DNA of 64,000 nt, taken from Betaproteobacteria bacterium HGW-Betaproteobacteria-1 (GTDB lineage: Bacteria > Pseudomonadota > Gammaproteobacteria > Burkholderiales > Methylophilaceae). Below the pieces are notes generated by a model. It was not told the DNA's origin. It searched no databases and was given only the letters and a program-made list of their open reading frames with translations. The position numbers were made by a program, and so were the translations under genes. Position 1 is the stretch's first letter, and every line of letters begins with the position of its first letter. Positions 17,734 to 26,138 of the stretch are shown piece after piece. Location: the NCBI GenBank assembly GCA_002842435.1, contig PHCX01000007.1:1-64000 (forward strand), written 5' to 3'.

Positions 17734-18129
17734 ATGCAGGCACAGCCAGTGACGCGCATCGTCCCCATCGTTGACACGGAGAGCCGTATCGACGAATACG
17801 ATGACATCGTGCAGCTCTTGATGGATCATCGTGCCGATGACAGTACCGAGACACACAAGCTGGTGCTGTTCATCGCGCAATCCTGCATGGGTGATAACCA
17901 TTTGTGGCAGGACATGCAACTGCCGGACCGGGCAGCATTGACAGCACTGATGCAGAAGAACTTCCCTGTGCTTTTCGCCAAGAACAGCGGCAACATGAAA
18001 TGGAAGAAATTCTTCTACAAGCAGCTGTGCGAACGCGCCGATATCTTCATCTGCAAATCGCCGTCCTGCGGCGTCTGTATCGATTACGACAAATGCTTCG
18101 GCCCTGAAGAACCCGGTACGCTATCATGA
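17734..18129 (+). CDS. nifQ: Molybdenum donor NifQ, short form
   Basis: NifQ delivers molybdenum to NifEN/NifH as a Mo-Fe-S cluster. The C-terminal motif C107-x4-C112-x2-C115-x5-C121 is the NifQ signature. At 131 residues this version is shorter than most (about 170-200), lacking part of the N-terminal helical region. The ATG at 17734 is chosen because it follows the fdxB stop by 16 bases with GGAG upstream; earlier in-frame starts lie inside fdxB. Its stop overlaps the next start (ATGA). Confidence 0.88.
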   Translation: MQAQPVTRIVPIVDTESRIDEYDDIVQLLMDHRADDSTETHKLVLFIAQSCMGDNHLWQDMQLPDRAALTALMQKNFPVLFAKNSGNMKWKKFFYKQLCERADIFICKSPSCGVCIDYDKCFGPEEPGTLS

Positions 18130-19790
18130 ACATTCCCTGCAGCGTGGATGAGATTGATATGCACGCCGATCTGCACACCGTACTGGGCTACCATCAGTAC
18201 ACCAAACACCGCTTCGAGGCCTACGCACCGGGGCCGGCGGCACTGGACTGGGACGACCAGCCGGCAGCCTTCCGTCATTTCGAAGGCGCAGAGCAAATTG
18301 CCCTGCCCACACTGGTCGAAGCGATGCAGGATCCCGCCCTGTCCAGCGCCCTGCAGCGTTCGTTTTCCGCATTAGCCCAGCCGCTTGCGCCGCTGCCCAC
18401 CGATGCCAAATCACTCAGCGTGCTATTGCAGCTGTCGCTCGGCATCACTGCTTGGAAATCCTACGGGCCTGACCGCTGGGCCGTGCGTGCCAACCCGTCC
18501 AGCGGCAACCTGCATCCGGTGGAAGCCTACATTTTTTTACGCAGCATCACCGGTTTTGCCGACGGTCTTTACCACTATTGCCCGGACAGCCATGCACTGG
18601 AACAGCGGGCAACACTCACCCCAAGCGGCGGCTCGCCGCAGGTGCTGGTCGCACTCTCCAGCGTGATGTGGCGTGAAGCCTGGAAATACGGCGAACGGGC
18701 CTTTCGTTATTGCCAGCTCGATACCGGCCATGCCGTCGGTGCGCTACGTTATGCTGCGGCTCTGCTCGGCTGGCCTCTGGCAGAACAGAGACAGGCATCA
18801 AGCTCGTCACTGCAACACTGGCTGGGGCTGGATCGCTCAGAGGATTTTACTGCCGGACGCGAGGCTTACACCGAGCGCGAGGAGGCTGAAATCCTGTTGT
18901 CATTGACACCTGAAGCTGAAGATTTGACCTGGCTGCAGCAAGCCTGCGCGACTGCAAGCTGGCATGGCAAGGCGTCGGCCATCGACCGGCATCCCATGTA
19001 CCGCTGGCAAGCCATCGACGAGGTCGCCTTGGCGACAAGACATGCCGCAACAAAAAACCACGCACAATGCGAGCCTGGGCGACCGGATCAAGCATCCAGC
19101 ACCGGGGCCGACAACGACAAAACTGCCGCACAGATCATCCTGCAACGCCGCAGCGCGCAACGTTTCGATGCAAGGCATACCATGCCGCAAAAGGATTTTT
19201 ATGCGCTGCTATCCTCTGCGCTGCCGTCGGCGCATGCGCCATGGGATGCGCTGGCTACCGGGCCGCATATCAGCCTGGTGCTGTTCGTGCATCGCGTCGA
19301 AGGTCTGCAGCCCGGACTCTACCTCTTGCCGCGCACAGAGCGGCTGGCAACTTTGCTGGATGCCAGGCTCAACCCGGATTTCCTGCGCACACCGGTTGAG
19401 AGCGCACCGCCAGACCTGGGCCTGCAACTGCTGACGCCGGCACCTACTGCCGAACTGCAGCGCGTAGCGCGCAGCATTCACTGCCATCAGGACATCGCAG
19501 CCAACAGCTGCTTTGCGCTGGGCATGCTGGCCGAATTTGATGCAGCCGTCAGCGCAGCCCCGGCCAGCTATCGCGACCTGCTACGCGAAACAGGCCTGAT
19601 CGGCCAGGTGCTTTACCTGCAGGCGGAAGCATTGGGCCTGCGCGGAACCGGCATTGGCTGTTACTTCGACGACCCTTTCCACAACCTGCTGGGCCTGAAG
19701 AATACGGAGTACCAGAGCCTTTACCATTTCACGATAGGGCTGCCGCTGGAAGACTCAAGAATCGAAACTTCCTCGACATATGAGTTTTAG
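18126..19790 (+). CDS. SagB-type tandem nitroreductase-fold protein
   Basis: A 554-residue protein with two FMN-binding nitroreductase-like domains of the SagB/ThcOx family, at about 90-290 and 340-540. NPSSGNLHPVEAYIF near residue 125 is the SagB-type FMN motif; the second half repeats a weaker form, with RRSAQRFDARHTMPQ near 345. SagB proteins oxidise azoline rings in peptide toxins, but no YcaO partner or precursor peptide is present. It overlaps nifQ by four bases, so its role is within nitrogen fixation, possibly a flavin redox step; the substrate is unknown. Confidence 0.85.
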   Translation: MNIPCSVDEIDMHADLHTVLGYHQYTKHRFEAYAPGPAALDWDDQPAAFRHFEGAEQIALPTLVEAMQDPALSSALQRSFSALAQPLAPLPTDAKSLSVLLQLSLGITAWKSYGPDRWAVRANPSSGNLHPVEAYIFLRSITGFADGLYHYCPDSHALEQRATLTPSGGSPQVLVALSSVMWREAWKYGERAFRYCQLDTGHAVGALRYAAALLGWPLAEQRQASSSSLQHWLGLDRSEDFTAGREAYTEREEAEILLSLTPEAEDLTWLQQACATASWHGKASAIDRHPMYRWQAIDEVALATRHAATKNHAQCEPGRPDQASSTGADNDKTAAQIILQRRSAQRFDARHTMPQKDFYALLSSALPSAHAPWDALATGPHISLVLFVHRVEGLQPGLYLLPRTERLATLLDARLNPDFLRTPVESAPPDLGLQLLTPAPTAELQRVARSIHCHQDIAANSCFALGMLAEFDAAVSAAPASYRDLLRETGLIGQVLYLQAEALGLRGTGIGCYFDDPFHNLLGLKNTEYQSLYHFTIGLPLEDSRIETSSTYEF

Positions 19791-19829
19791 CTTTTATTTT
19801 TATATATTTTTATGAAATGGGGACACACC

Positions 19830-20615
19830 ATGACCACCAGCTTCCAGCGCATCAGCCCGGCCCATGCCGCCGACCACATCCGCCGCCTGCATGCAGGCGT
19901 CCGGGCTCTGGCACTGTTCGACACCCGCGATGAGCAAAGCTACAGCCAGGGGCATATCAAGGGTGCAGACCATCTGAGCGAGCAGGATTTCAGCTACGTC
20001 GTATCGACCCTGCCGAAGCACATCCCGGTCATGATCTACTGCTATCACGGCAACGCCAGCCAGGTCTACGCCAACATGTTCGCCGATTTCCGCTATACCG
20101 AGGTCTACAGCGTCGATGGCGGCTACGAAGCGCTGGCCCCGGTACTGCCAGAGCCGCCTGCACTTGGCGCTGATGCCAGCCCGGAACTGACCGCCTTCAT
20201 CGAGGAGCATCATTTTGAAGCCAACAATCTCAACAGCCCCTGGCACCATGCGCTGACCCCACTGATGCGCGCCGCGCTATCAGGACGCGACGATCTTGCA
20301 GCAGAACTGCTGACGTATGGCGTCAACATCCATCTGCGCAACAGCGACGGCAACAATGCGCTATGGCTGGCCTGTGTCTCCGGCAGCGCAGCACTGGTGC
20401 AACGACTGATCGATGCCGGTATCGATCTCGACAACCGCAACCTCACCGGCGCGACTGCGTTGATGTACACGGCATCCAGCGGCAAACATGAAATGATGAA
20501 GATTCTGCTGGATAACGGCGCGGACCCATTTATCCGCACCGATGATGACTACCTTGCAGTAGAACTGGCAGCGACGGAGGAATGCCTGCAACTGCTGCGG
20601 CATACCGCCAACTGA
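19830..20615 (+). CDS. Rhodanese-ankyrin fusion protein
   Basis: A 261-residue protein: an N-terminal rhodanese domain (about 5-110) with the active-site loop CYHGNAS starting at C71, then about three ankyrin repeats (140-250) recognised by LTPLMRAALSG, GNNALWLACVSG and GATALMYTASSG. Rhodanese domains carry persulfide sulfur; ankyrins bind proteins. As last gene of the nifENX operon it could bring sulfur to a Nif partner, which is inference. The ATG at 19830 is preferred to 19812 because GGGGA precedes it. A 12-bp hairpin lies after the stop. Confidence 0.88.
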   Translation: MTTSFQRISPAHAADHIRRLHAGVRALALFDTRDEQSYSQGHIKGADHLSEQDFSYVVSTLPKHIPVMIYCYHGNASQVYANMFADFRYTEVYSVDGGYEALAPVLPEPPALGADASPELTAFIEEHHFEANNLNSPWHHALTPLMRAALSGRDDLAAELLTYGVNIHLRNSDGNNALWLACVSGSAALVQRLIDAGIDLDNRNLTGATALMYTASSGKHEMMKILLDNGADPFIRTDDDYLAVELAATEECLQLLRHTAN

Positions 20616-20617
20616 TA

Positions 20618-20647
20618 TTTGAACAGGCCATGTCCGGCCTGTTCAAA
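20618..20647. terminator. Convergent hairpin between the nifENX operon and a ferredoxin gene
   Basis: TTTGAACAGGCC and GGCCTGTTCAAA form a perfect 12-bp stem with a 6-base loop between convergent genes. There is no T-run on either strand, so termination strength is uncertain. Confidence 0.6.
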
Positions 20648-20658
20648 CACGCGCCTCG

Positions 20659-20955
20659 TCACATAAAACTCAACACTTCGACCGTCACATCCTCGTCGCC
20701 GAGAATCGCCTGGCAGGCCAGACGCGACTTGGAACCGACACCGATGATGGTATCCAGTTTCTCGTTTTCCTCGCGCTGGATTCTCGACAGGCTCTTGCGG
20801 CCTTCCTGTACGAAAATGTGGCAAGAGCCGCACTCGGCCTTGCCTTCGCATTTGTGCGCAATATCTACCCCGGCGGCAAGCAGAGCCGAGAGTATGCTGC
20901 TACCGGCAGCGGTTTCTATAGTCTTGCCGGATGGCTGGATGGTAACAACTGGCAT
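20659..20955 (-). CDS. [2Fe-2S] ferredoxin, nif-associated
   Basis: A 98-residue plant-type ferredoxin with ligands C36, C42, C45 and C81 in the C-x5-C-x2-C...C spacing of adrenodoxin/isc-type proteins. The ATG at 20955 has GGAG eight bases upstream; the longer frame to 21024 adds a non-conserved extension. It is a single-gene unit facing the rhodanese-ankyrin gene. Its partner enzyme is not evident. Confidence 0.9.
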   Translation of the reverse strand: MPVVTIQPSGKTIETAAGSSILSALLAAGVDIAHKCEGKAECGSCHIFVQEGRKSLSRIQREENEKLDTIIGVGSKSRLACQAILGDEDVTVEVLSFM

Positions 20956-20999
20956 TTGTTTCACTCCTTGTTTGTGATTGCTTGATAGCTTGTCTGATT

Positions 21000-21015
21000 T
21001 GTCGCAAACAGCACA
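21000..21015. promoter_or_regulatory. NifA upstream activator site before dadA
   Basis: TGT-CGCAAACAGC-ACA matches TGT-N10-ACA. It lies 103 bases before a sigma-54 type promoter for dadA and 45 bases before the divergent ferredoxin start, which is too close to serve that gene in the usual way. Confidence 0.65.
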
Positions 21016-21020
21016 CGACG

Positions 21021-21038
21021 GCACCCAAAAAAGGGTGC
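21021..21038. other. Small hairpin between divergent ferredoxin and dadA
   Basis: GCACCC and GGGTGC form a 6-bp stem around AAAAAA. Its place between the NifA site and the dadA promoter makes a terminator role doubtful. Confidence 0.4.
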
Positions 21039-21117
21039 ATAACAGCTAAAAGCAAAGGTCGTACCGGATAGCGCAAAACTTCGGGCGGCTTTGGGGACTC
21101 ATACAAATAGCGTTAAA

Positions 21118-21133
21118 TGGCATATCCCCTGCT
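21118..21133 (+). promoter_or_regulatory. Sigma-54 type promoter of dadA
   Basis: TGGCAT-ATCCC-CTGCT keeps GG and GC ten bases apart and has the same variant form as the modE promoter (TGGCAT-N5-CTGC). It lies 37 bases before the dadA start, below a TGT-N10-ACA site. Confidence 0.6.
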
Positions 21134-21169
21134 AGTAAGTACCAAAGCAACAGGAAAGAGGGGCACTGC

Positions 21170-22393
21170 ATGAAAGTCATCGTCGTCGGGGCGGGTGTTG
21201 TCGGCGTCACCACGGCCTGGTATCTGGCCCGTGCCGGGGTGGAAGTCGTCGTCATAGAGCGGCAGCCGCAAGTGGCGCTCGAGACCAGCTTTGCCAATGC
21301 CGGACAGATATCACCCGGATATAGTGCTCCGTGGGCAGCTCCCGGCATTCCGTTGAAGGCACTCAAATGGCTGTTCCAGCGGCATGCGCCGTTATCCTTG
21401 CGACTCGACGGCACGCTCTGGCAATGGCAGTGGATGGGCGCGATGCTGATGAACTGCACTCAGGCGCGCTATATTGAAAACAAATCGCGCATGCTGCGTC
21501 TTGCCACATACAGCCGCGACTGTCTGCAATCTTTACGCGACGAACTTGGCCTGCAATATGAACAGCGGGCAGGCGGCACCCTGCAGGTGTTCCGCACCCA
21601 GCAGCAACTCGATGCGGCAGCCCGCGATGCCGGTATCCTGGAAAGATTCGGCGTTGCCTGTGAAATCCTGGATAGCGCAGGCTGCGCGATTGCCGAACCC
21701 GCCCTCTCCTCTGTCCGCCATAAATTGACCGGCGGGCTTCGCCTGCCGGGCGATGAAACCGGCGATTGTTACCTGTTCACGACCCAACTGGCAGACGCAG
21801 CAGTCAAGCTGGGCGTGGAATTCAGGTTCAATGAGTCCATCCGCGGAATCCATCGGCAGGCTGACACTCTCCGGGTTGAAACCGACCACGCGCTGTATGT
21901 TGCAGAGCATGTGGTGGTTGCGGCGGGCAGCTACTCACGCCAACTTTTGCATGAACTGGGCATTGCGCTGCCGGTGTACCCGGTCAAGGGTTATTCGTTG
22001 ACTTTACCCATCAGGCAAGCAGAATCGGCACCCGTCTCCACCGTCATGGATGAAACCTACAAGGTCGCCATCACGCGCTTCGATCAGCGCATCCGCATTG
22101 GCGGTATGGCCGAGCTGGCCGGGTTCGACCTCAGCCTGCGCCCTGCCCGGCGTAAAACACTGGAAATGGTGCTCGCCGACCTGTTCCCGCAGGCGGCCGA
22201 TCTCTCCCAGGGTACATTCTGGGCCGGGCTACGCCCGATGACACCGAATGGACCTCCGTTGATCGGCGCAACCAGCATCCCCGACCTCTGGGTGAATACC
22301 GGCCATGGGACCTTGGGTTGGACCATGGCCTGCGGATCGGGCCGGAAGCTGGCCGACATGATGCTGCCCAGCCGGCTATGCGATTCAAACTAG
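21170..22393 (+). CDS. dadA: D-amino acid dehydrogenase DadA
   Basis: A membrane-associated FAD enzyme that oxidises D-amino acids, typically D-alanine, to 2-oxo acids and passes electrons to quinone. The 407 residues start with the dinucleotide motif GAGVVG (7-12), then [19 protein letters not shown] near 39 and the C-terminal [14 protein letters not shown] and [10 protein letters not shown] blocks typical of DadA. It is intact. AGAGGGG stands six bases upstream. Unusually it has a NifA site and a sigma-54 type promoter, so it may be a nif-regulon member. No alanine racemase or transporter is beside it. Confidence 0.93.
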   Translation: MKVIVVGAGVVGVTTAWYLARAGVEVVVIERQPQVALETSFANAGQISPGYSAPWAAPGIPLKALKWLFQRHAPLSLRLDGTLWQWQWMGAMLMNCTQARYIENKSRMLRLATYSRDCLQSLRDELGLQYEQRAGGTLQVFRTQQQLDAAARDAGILERFGVACEILDSAGCAIAEPALSSVRHKLTGGLRLPGDETGDCYLFTTQLADAAVKLGVEFRFNESIRGIHRQADTLRVETDHALYVAEHVVVAAGSYSRQLLHELGIALPVYPVKGYSLTLPIRQAESAPVSTVMDETYKVAITRFDQRIRIGGMAELAGFDLSLRPARRKTLEMVLADLFPQAADLSQGTFWAGLRPMTPNGPPLIGATSIPDLWVNTGHGTLGWTMACGSGRKLADMMLPSRLCDSN

Positions 22394-22424
22394 CGCTTTG
22401 AACTAGCGCTTTGAACTAGCGCTT
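22388..22424. repeat. 13-bp tandem repeat after dadA
   Basis: AACTAGCGCTTTG is repeated 2.8 times directly after the dadA stop. It runs into the 3' end of the small minus-strand gene at 22423. Confidence 0.85.
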
Positions 22425-22545
22425 AAAACCAGGCGCGAAGGAAGGTATTGCGATCATTCAGCACCGGCTCGACCAGCGGCTGGCTCAGTTTCAGCGACAG
22501 CTTGAGGCCGCTATAAGTCATGAAACAGCGGCACTCATTGGTCAT
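22423..22545 (-). pseudogene. Small nif-linked gene, probably truncated at its 3' end
   Basis: A frame of 40 codons beginning MTNECRCFMTYSG. It resembles, from memory, the first half of a small conserved protein seen in other nif clusters, which would continue for about 40 more residues after a segment like NRNTFLRAW. Here the reading ends with TAA exactly where the 13-bp tandem repeat begins, so repeat expansion or deletion seems to have removed the rest. AGGA lies five bases before the ATG. Family assignment was not checked. Confidence 0.4.
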
Positions 22546-22555
22546 ATCGTCCTGC

Positions 22556-22594
22556 ACCTGCTTTGTGACAAACCTGCTTTGTGACAAACCTGCA
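22556..22594. repeat. 16-bp tandem repeat after the Rieske gene
   Basis: ACCTGCTTTGTGACAA is present 2.4 times between the Rieske gene stop (22613) and the small gene start (22545). Confidence 0.85.
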
Positions 22595-22612
22595 TTTGAA
22601 CCGCCATATTTT

Positions 22613-22921
22613 TCATGGCTGCAATTGCACCTGCACCATGCCATCCTCGATGCGCAACGGGTACTCCTTCAATTCGCAGCCGGTGGGACTCAGCCCTTTG
22701 CCAGTGCGGCCATCGAAAACCCAATTATGAAACTGGCAGGTAATGATGCGCCCGTTGAACGTGCTCCACAGCGGAACCTTCTGGTGCGGGCAAGTGCCCT
22801 GAAAGGCTTTCATCTCGCCGCCGTCCGGCCAGACCAGCATCACATCGTCGCCATCGATGCTAAACGCGGCCAGTTCGCCTTCCATGATGTTTTTAGCCTT
22901 GCATAGAGTGACGTAGCTCAT
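22613..22921 (-). CDS. Rieske-type [2Fe-2S] ferredoxin
   Basis: A 102-residue soluble Rieske protein with ligands C44 and H46 (CPHQ) and C62 and H65 (CQFH), as in small dioxygenase-type ferredoxins and NirD. It is full length with no signal peptide, so cytoplasmic. It is downstream of the amine-oxidase-like flavoprotein by 26 bases and is probably its electron partner; no oxygenase large subunit is nearby. Confidence 0.93.
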   Translation of the reverse strand: MSYVTLCKAKNIMEGELAAFSIDGDDVMLVWPDGGEMKAFQGTCPHQKVPLWSTFNGRIITCQFHNWVFDGRTGKGLSPTGCELKEYPLRIEDGMVQVQLQP

Positions 22922-22947
22922 GTCTTACCCCTTGAAAAGTAAACGGC

Positions 22948-24498
22948 TCAGGCGCTTTTCTCCAGCAGCGCGTCATTGACGGAAAGCGCGAATTCGCGCC
23001 AGGCGGCTGACAGATCGCGGCGTATGGCATCCATGTAAATCCGGTCGGGATCGTGCTCGTCGGGAAAATTGGAGATAGCGCACGAGCCGCGGTTGAATTC
23101 CAGCGCCGTATCGACCAATTCGCGGATGAAACCATTGAAAGGCGTCAGCACCGCCGGCGTCAACGCGGAACGGCCCTGCTCCACCGTCACGCTGCGCGTA
23201 TCGAAGGGCAGCCTGTCCAGTTGCTGCAAGGCTTCGTCGTACATCTGCCCTGCCGTGTCCAGCAGGGCGCGCTGGGTCAGTTGCGCCTTGTGCTGCGCGG
23301 CAAGCACACGATTGAGATGGCTGCGGTAGCGATCCTGCACATGGCTGCGCTGCACCGCCACCCAGTTGCCGAAACTGGCCAGGCCGTCAGCGTTACTGCT
23401 CGCCGTTTTCTCCGGCACGTAACTGGTGGAGAGCGCCAGACGCAGGCGCGCAGCGGCGTCCAGCGCACCTTCCATATAGCCCCCGCCCTGACTGGCGGTT
23501 TCCGAGCCGCCCAGCAGCAATTTGCCATCCCCAAGCTGGTCGCGCAGCCGGCGGTTGCCGTAGATGGGGTGCGCCTCCGGCGGGTTGCGGTCCAGCATAG
23601 CGCAGGTGTAGCGCTCGTTGGCCCAGTCCTGGTAATGCAATTCCCCGTGCACGGCATCCTTGCCGAATACCTGCCCCAACTGGCTTTCCAGTAGCAAGGG
23701 CATACCCAGGCGATAGGGCTCGCGTACTTCCGGCGGCATCGCGACAAAACCGCCTAGCGCGGCATGGCCGGCGGCGTCGCAGGCATCGTAAATCTCGGCC
23801 AGCACCACTTGCGCATGGTTGACGAAGGCATTGCCCGAGTGTCCGGCCTCGCGCCAGAATGCGGATTGGTAGCCCGTCACCGCCTTGGCCTGATCTGCCA
23901 TCCAGGTTGGGGTGGCACGTATGACTTCCAGCAAACGGGCATCCATTTCTGGTGCAAAAGTCACATGCTCGGCCAGCAAGCGCGGCGGCAATGCCAGCAC
24001 GACGCGCCGGGCCTGGATGATCACATCAGTATCGATATGGCGAAAACGCAGCTCGATATGATCTCCTTTATCCTCCAGCGCTGTCAGTGCGTGCTGCAAA
24101 TGGATCGTCTCGGGCACCAGCCGCTGAGCCAGCGCCGTCGCCAGCGCGCCCATACCTCCAGCCAGGCGATGCGCGCCGCCATGCACACTATCCACCGTGA
24201 GCGCTTCGGGCTGCTGGTTAGGGTCGGTCAGGCTGAGGATTTCGCCATTGTCGTGCTGCGGAAAATGCGCGAGCCCCAGCGACTCCACCAGCGCCAGCAT
24301 GCGTGGCTGGACATCCGGCCAGAACCAGGTTGGTCCCAAGTCGACCGGCATTCCAGCCAGCGCCGATTGCTCCGACAGGATGCGTCCGCCCAATCGGTCG
24401 CGCGCTTCGAACAAGGCAAACGGCTGCCCCGCCCGGCGCAATCCGTCAGCCAATGCCAAGCCGCACAGGCCACCCCCTACAATCACGGTATCCAGCAT
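22948..24498 (-). CDS. Amine-oxidase-like FAD oxidoreductase
   Basis: A 516-residue flavoprotein of the flavin amine oxidase superfamily. The FAD motif GGGLCGLALADG is at 8-19, FEARDRLGGRI at 34-44 and the C-terminal LLLGGSETASQGGGYMEGALDAA block that closes over the flavin near 340. A further 150 helical residues follow this block, more than in a plain amine oxidase. The substrate is unknown. Neighbours are a Rieske ferredoxin downstream and Fe-S proteins upstream in the same orientation, so it probably works in an electron-transfer chain rather than as a simple oxidase. Confidence 0.88.
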   Translation of the reverse strand: MLDTVIVGGGLCGLALADGLRRAGQPFALFEARDRLGGRILSEQSALAGMPVDLGPTWFWPDVQPRMLALVESLGLAHFPQHDNGEILSLTDPNQQPEALTVDSVHGGAHRLAGGMGALATALAQRLVPETIHLQHALTALEDKGDHIELRFRHIDTDVIIQARRVVLALPPRLLAEHVTFAPEMDARLLEVIRATPTWMADQAKAVTGYQSAFWREAGHSGNAFVNHAQVVLAEIYDACDAAGHAALGGFVAMPPEVREPYRLGMPLLLESQLGQVFGKDAVHGELHYQDWANERYTCAMLDRNPPEAHPIYGNRRLRDQLGDGKLLLGGSETASQGGGYMEGALDAAARLRLALSTSYVPEKTASSNADGLASFGNWVAVQRSHVQDRYRSHLNRVLAAQHKAQLTQRALLDTAGQMYDEALQQLDRLPFDTRSVTVEQGRSALTPAVLTPFNGFIRELVDTALEFNRGSCAISNFPDEHDPDRIYMDAIRRDLSAAWREFALSVNDALLEKSA

Positions 24499-24516
24499 GA
24501 TGCCTCCTTTACCTCA

Positions 24517-24744
24517 CTATGGCGTTATCGGATTTCCTGCTTCGTCCACCAGACACGCTGTAATGCCGGCTTTTGCGACTTCTTCCAGCGTCCGGTAAAA
24601 ACTGCTTTCGTGCGCCACCGTGCCGTATTTTCCCAATACGGCGACATAGCGCGCCACGGGGTCCACTTCGCAACGATAGCCGCGCCCAGGCGCATCGGTG
24701 CTGCGGATGTTGCCGTCCCAATCGACAAAATATCCCTGGCTCAT
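24517..24744 (-). CDS. Small protein of unknown function (75 residues)
   Basis: A compact protein beginning MSQGYFVDWDGNIRSTD with no cysteine cluster or membrane segment; the only cysteines are C25 and C64. AAGGAG lies six bases before the ATG and the start overlaps the stop of the CCG Fe-S gene by four bases (ATGA), so it is almost certainly translated. I do not recognise the family. It lies between the Fe-S protein and the flavoprotein. Confidence 0.8.
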   Translation of the reverse strand: MSQGYFVDWDGNIRSTDAPGRGYRCEVDPVARYVAVLGKYGTVAHESSFYRTLEEVAKAGITACLVDEAGNPITP

Positions 24745-26099
24745 ACTGTCTCCTTTTGCTGTTCCCCCAAGGCCTTGCGCAGCACCTGCGCCAGATGCTG
24801 CGATTCGCGTGCCGCGCCATCGCGGATCTGGTGCCGGCAACTGGTGCCGTTGGCGATCAGCAGCGTATCCGCGCTGGCGGCACGTACTTGCGGCAACAGC
24901 GAAAGTTCGCCCATCTGCATCGAAACCTCGTAATGCTCGGCTTCCAGCCCGAATGCCCCGGCCATGCCGCAACAACTCGCTTCGATGAATTCCACCTGCA
25001 GTTGCGGCACCAGCCCCAGCACCTTGCGCATGGCTTTCATCGCGCCAAAGGCTTTCTGGTGACAATGGCCGTGCACCAGCACCTGACCGGGAACCACCTT
25101 GAAATTCAGGTTCAGGCGTTTGGCATCGGCTTCGCGGGCAAGAAATTCTTCCAGTAGCAGCGCAGACTTGGCGACGGCTGCCACACGCTCACCCAGGCCC
25201 AGCGCGTAGTATTCGTCTCGCAGCATGAGCAGGCAGGAGGGCTCCAGCCCGATCACCGGCAAGCCGCGCTCGACGAAAGGCCACAGCGCATCCACCATGC
25301 GCGCGGCCTCTTTGCGCGCCTCCTCAATCATGCCGTTGGAGAGAAATGTCCGGCCGCAGCACAACGGGCGCTCGCCGTCCGCGGGGCGTGCCACATGCAC
25401 CATGTAGCCGCCCGCTTGCAGCACTTCCAGCGCGGCCTGGGCGATTTGCGGGTCGAAATGGTTGGAAAAGGTATCCACCAGCAGCACGACTTCGCGTGCG
25501 TTGCCCGGCACCGTAGCGGCAACGGGCGCGGACGATAGGAAATCGCGGGACGACGCCCGCGGCAGCGAGCGCCTGGCGGCAATGCCCAGCCAGCGCTCCA
25601 TCGCCTTGGCAAGCAGCGGGAGGTTGTCACGCAGCACGCCGAACCATCCGAAAAACCTGAAGTAATGCGCTAATCGTGGCAGATGCGCCATCAGTCGCTC
25701 GCGCAGCGGAATTTTGCCCAGGCCCGCCCAGCGCTGGGCCAGTGCTTCGGTGCGCAGCAGCGCCATATCCACGCCGTTAGGGCATTCGCGTTTGCAGCCC
25801 TTGCAACCGACGCACAACGCCATCGCCGCTTCCAACTCCGGGCCGATGAACGGTTGTACGCCGTATTCGCCATTGAGCGCGGCCTTGAGCGTCGCCGCCC
25901 GGTGCTGCGTCGAATGCGCCTCGTCGTGCGTGACGCGGTAACTGGGGCACATCACGCCTTTTTCCTCGCGCTGGCATTGACGGTTGCCTATGCACACTGC
26001 CGCCGCTTTGCCGTAAGCGCCGCCCTCGGCAGGAATATGCGCATAGGCATCGCCTTGTCCGTAGCTGTCGTAAGCCGACCAGTCGAGCCTGGTTTTCAT
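24741..26099 (-). CDS. Fe-S oxidoreductase with CCG domains
   Basis: A 452-residue protein resembling the Fe-S half of glycolate/D-lactate oxidoreductases (GlpC, LutA, HdrD types). A ferredoxin-like part has C96, C99, C102 and C106 and a less usual set C36, C42, C51. Two CCG-type segments follow: PLCCGRTF near 245 and GHCHQKAFG...ASCCGMAG near 345-380. Such domains bind [4Fe-4S] clusters and pass electrons from a flavoprotein to quinone or a thiol. There is no membrane segment. The ATG at 26099 is preferred to an in-frame TTG one codon earlier. Confidence 0.88.
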   Translation of the reverse strand: MKTRLDWSAYDSYGQGDAYAHIPAEGGAYGKAAAVCIGNRQCQREEKGVMCPSYRVTHDEAHSTQHRAATLKAALNGEYGVQPFIGPELEAAMALCVGCKGCKRECPNGVDMALLRTEALAQRWAGLGKIPLRERLMAHLPRLAHYFRFFGWFGVLRDNLPLLAKAMERWLGIAARRSLPRASSRDFLSSAPVAATVPGNAREVVLLVDTFSNHFDPQIAQAALEVLQAGGYMVHVARPADGERPLCCGRTFLSNGMIEEARKEAARMVDALWPFVERGLPVIGLEPSCLLMLRDEYYALGLGERVAAVAKSALLLEEFLAREADAKRLNLNFKVVPGQVLVHGHCHQKAFGAMKAMRKVLGLVPQLQVEFIEASCCGMAGAFGLEAEHYEVSMQMGELSLLPQVRAASADTLLIANGTSCRHQIRDGAARESQHLAQVLRKALGEQQKETV

Positions 26100-26138
26100 C
26101 AATGGGCCCTTGTTTTCATCACTGCACCTTTGTTTCCA

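Noticed and set aside
18126..19790. A peptide-toxin (azoline) biosynthesis cluster around the SagB-like gene
   Set aside because: No YcaO cyclodehydratase, precursor peptide or exporter is near, and the gene is coupled to nifQ.
21051..21066. CGGTAC-GACCT-TTGCT on the minus strand, as a promoter of the ferredoxin at 20955
   Set aside because: The NifA site would then be downstream, a hairpin lies in the leader, and the -24 part is poor.
22613..24498. A ring-hydroxylating dioxygenase system (Rieske ferredoxin plus reductase)
   Set aside because: The flavoprotein is of amine-oxidase type, not a ferredoxin reductase, and no oxygenase subunit is present.
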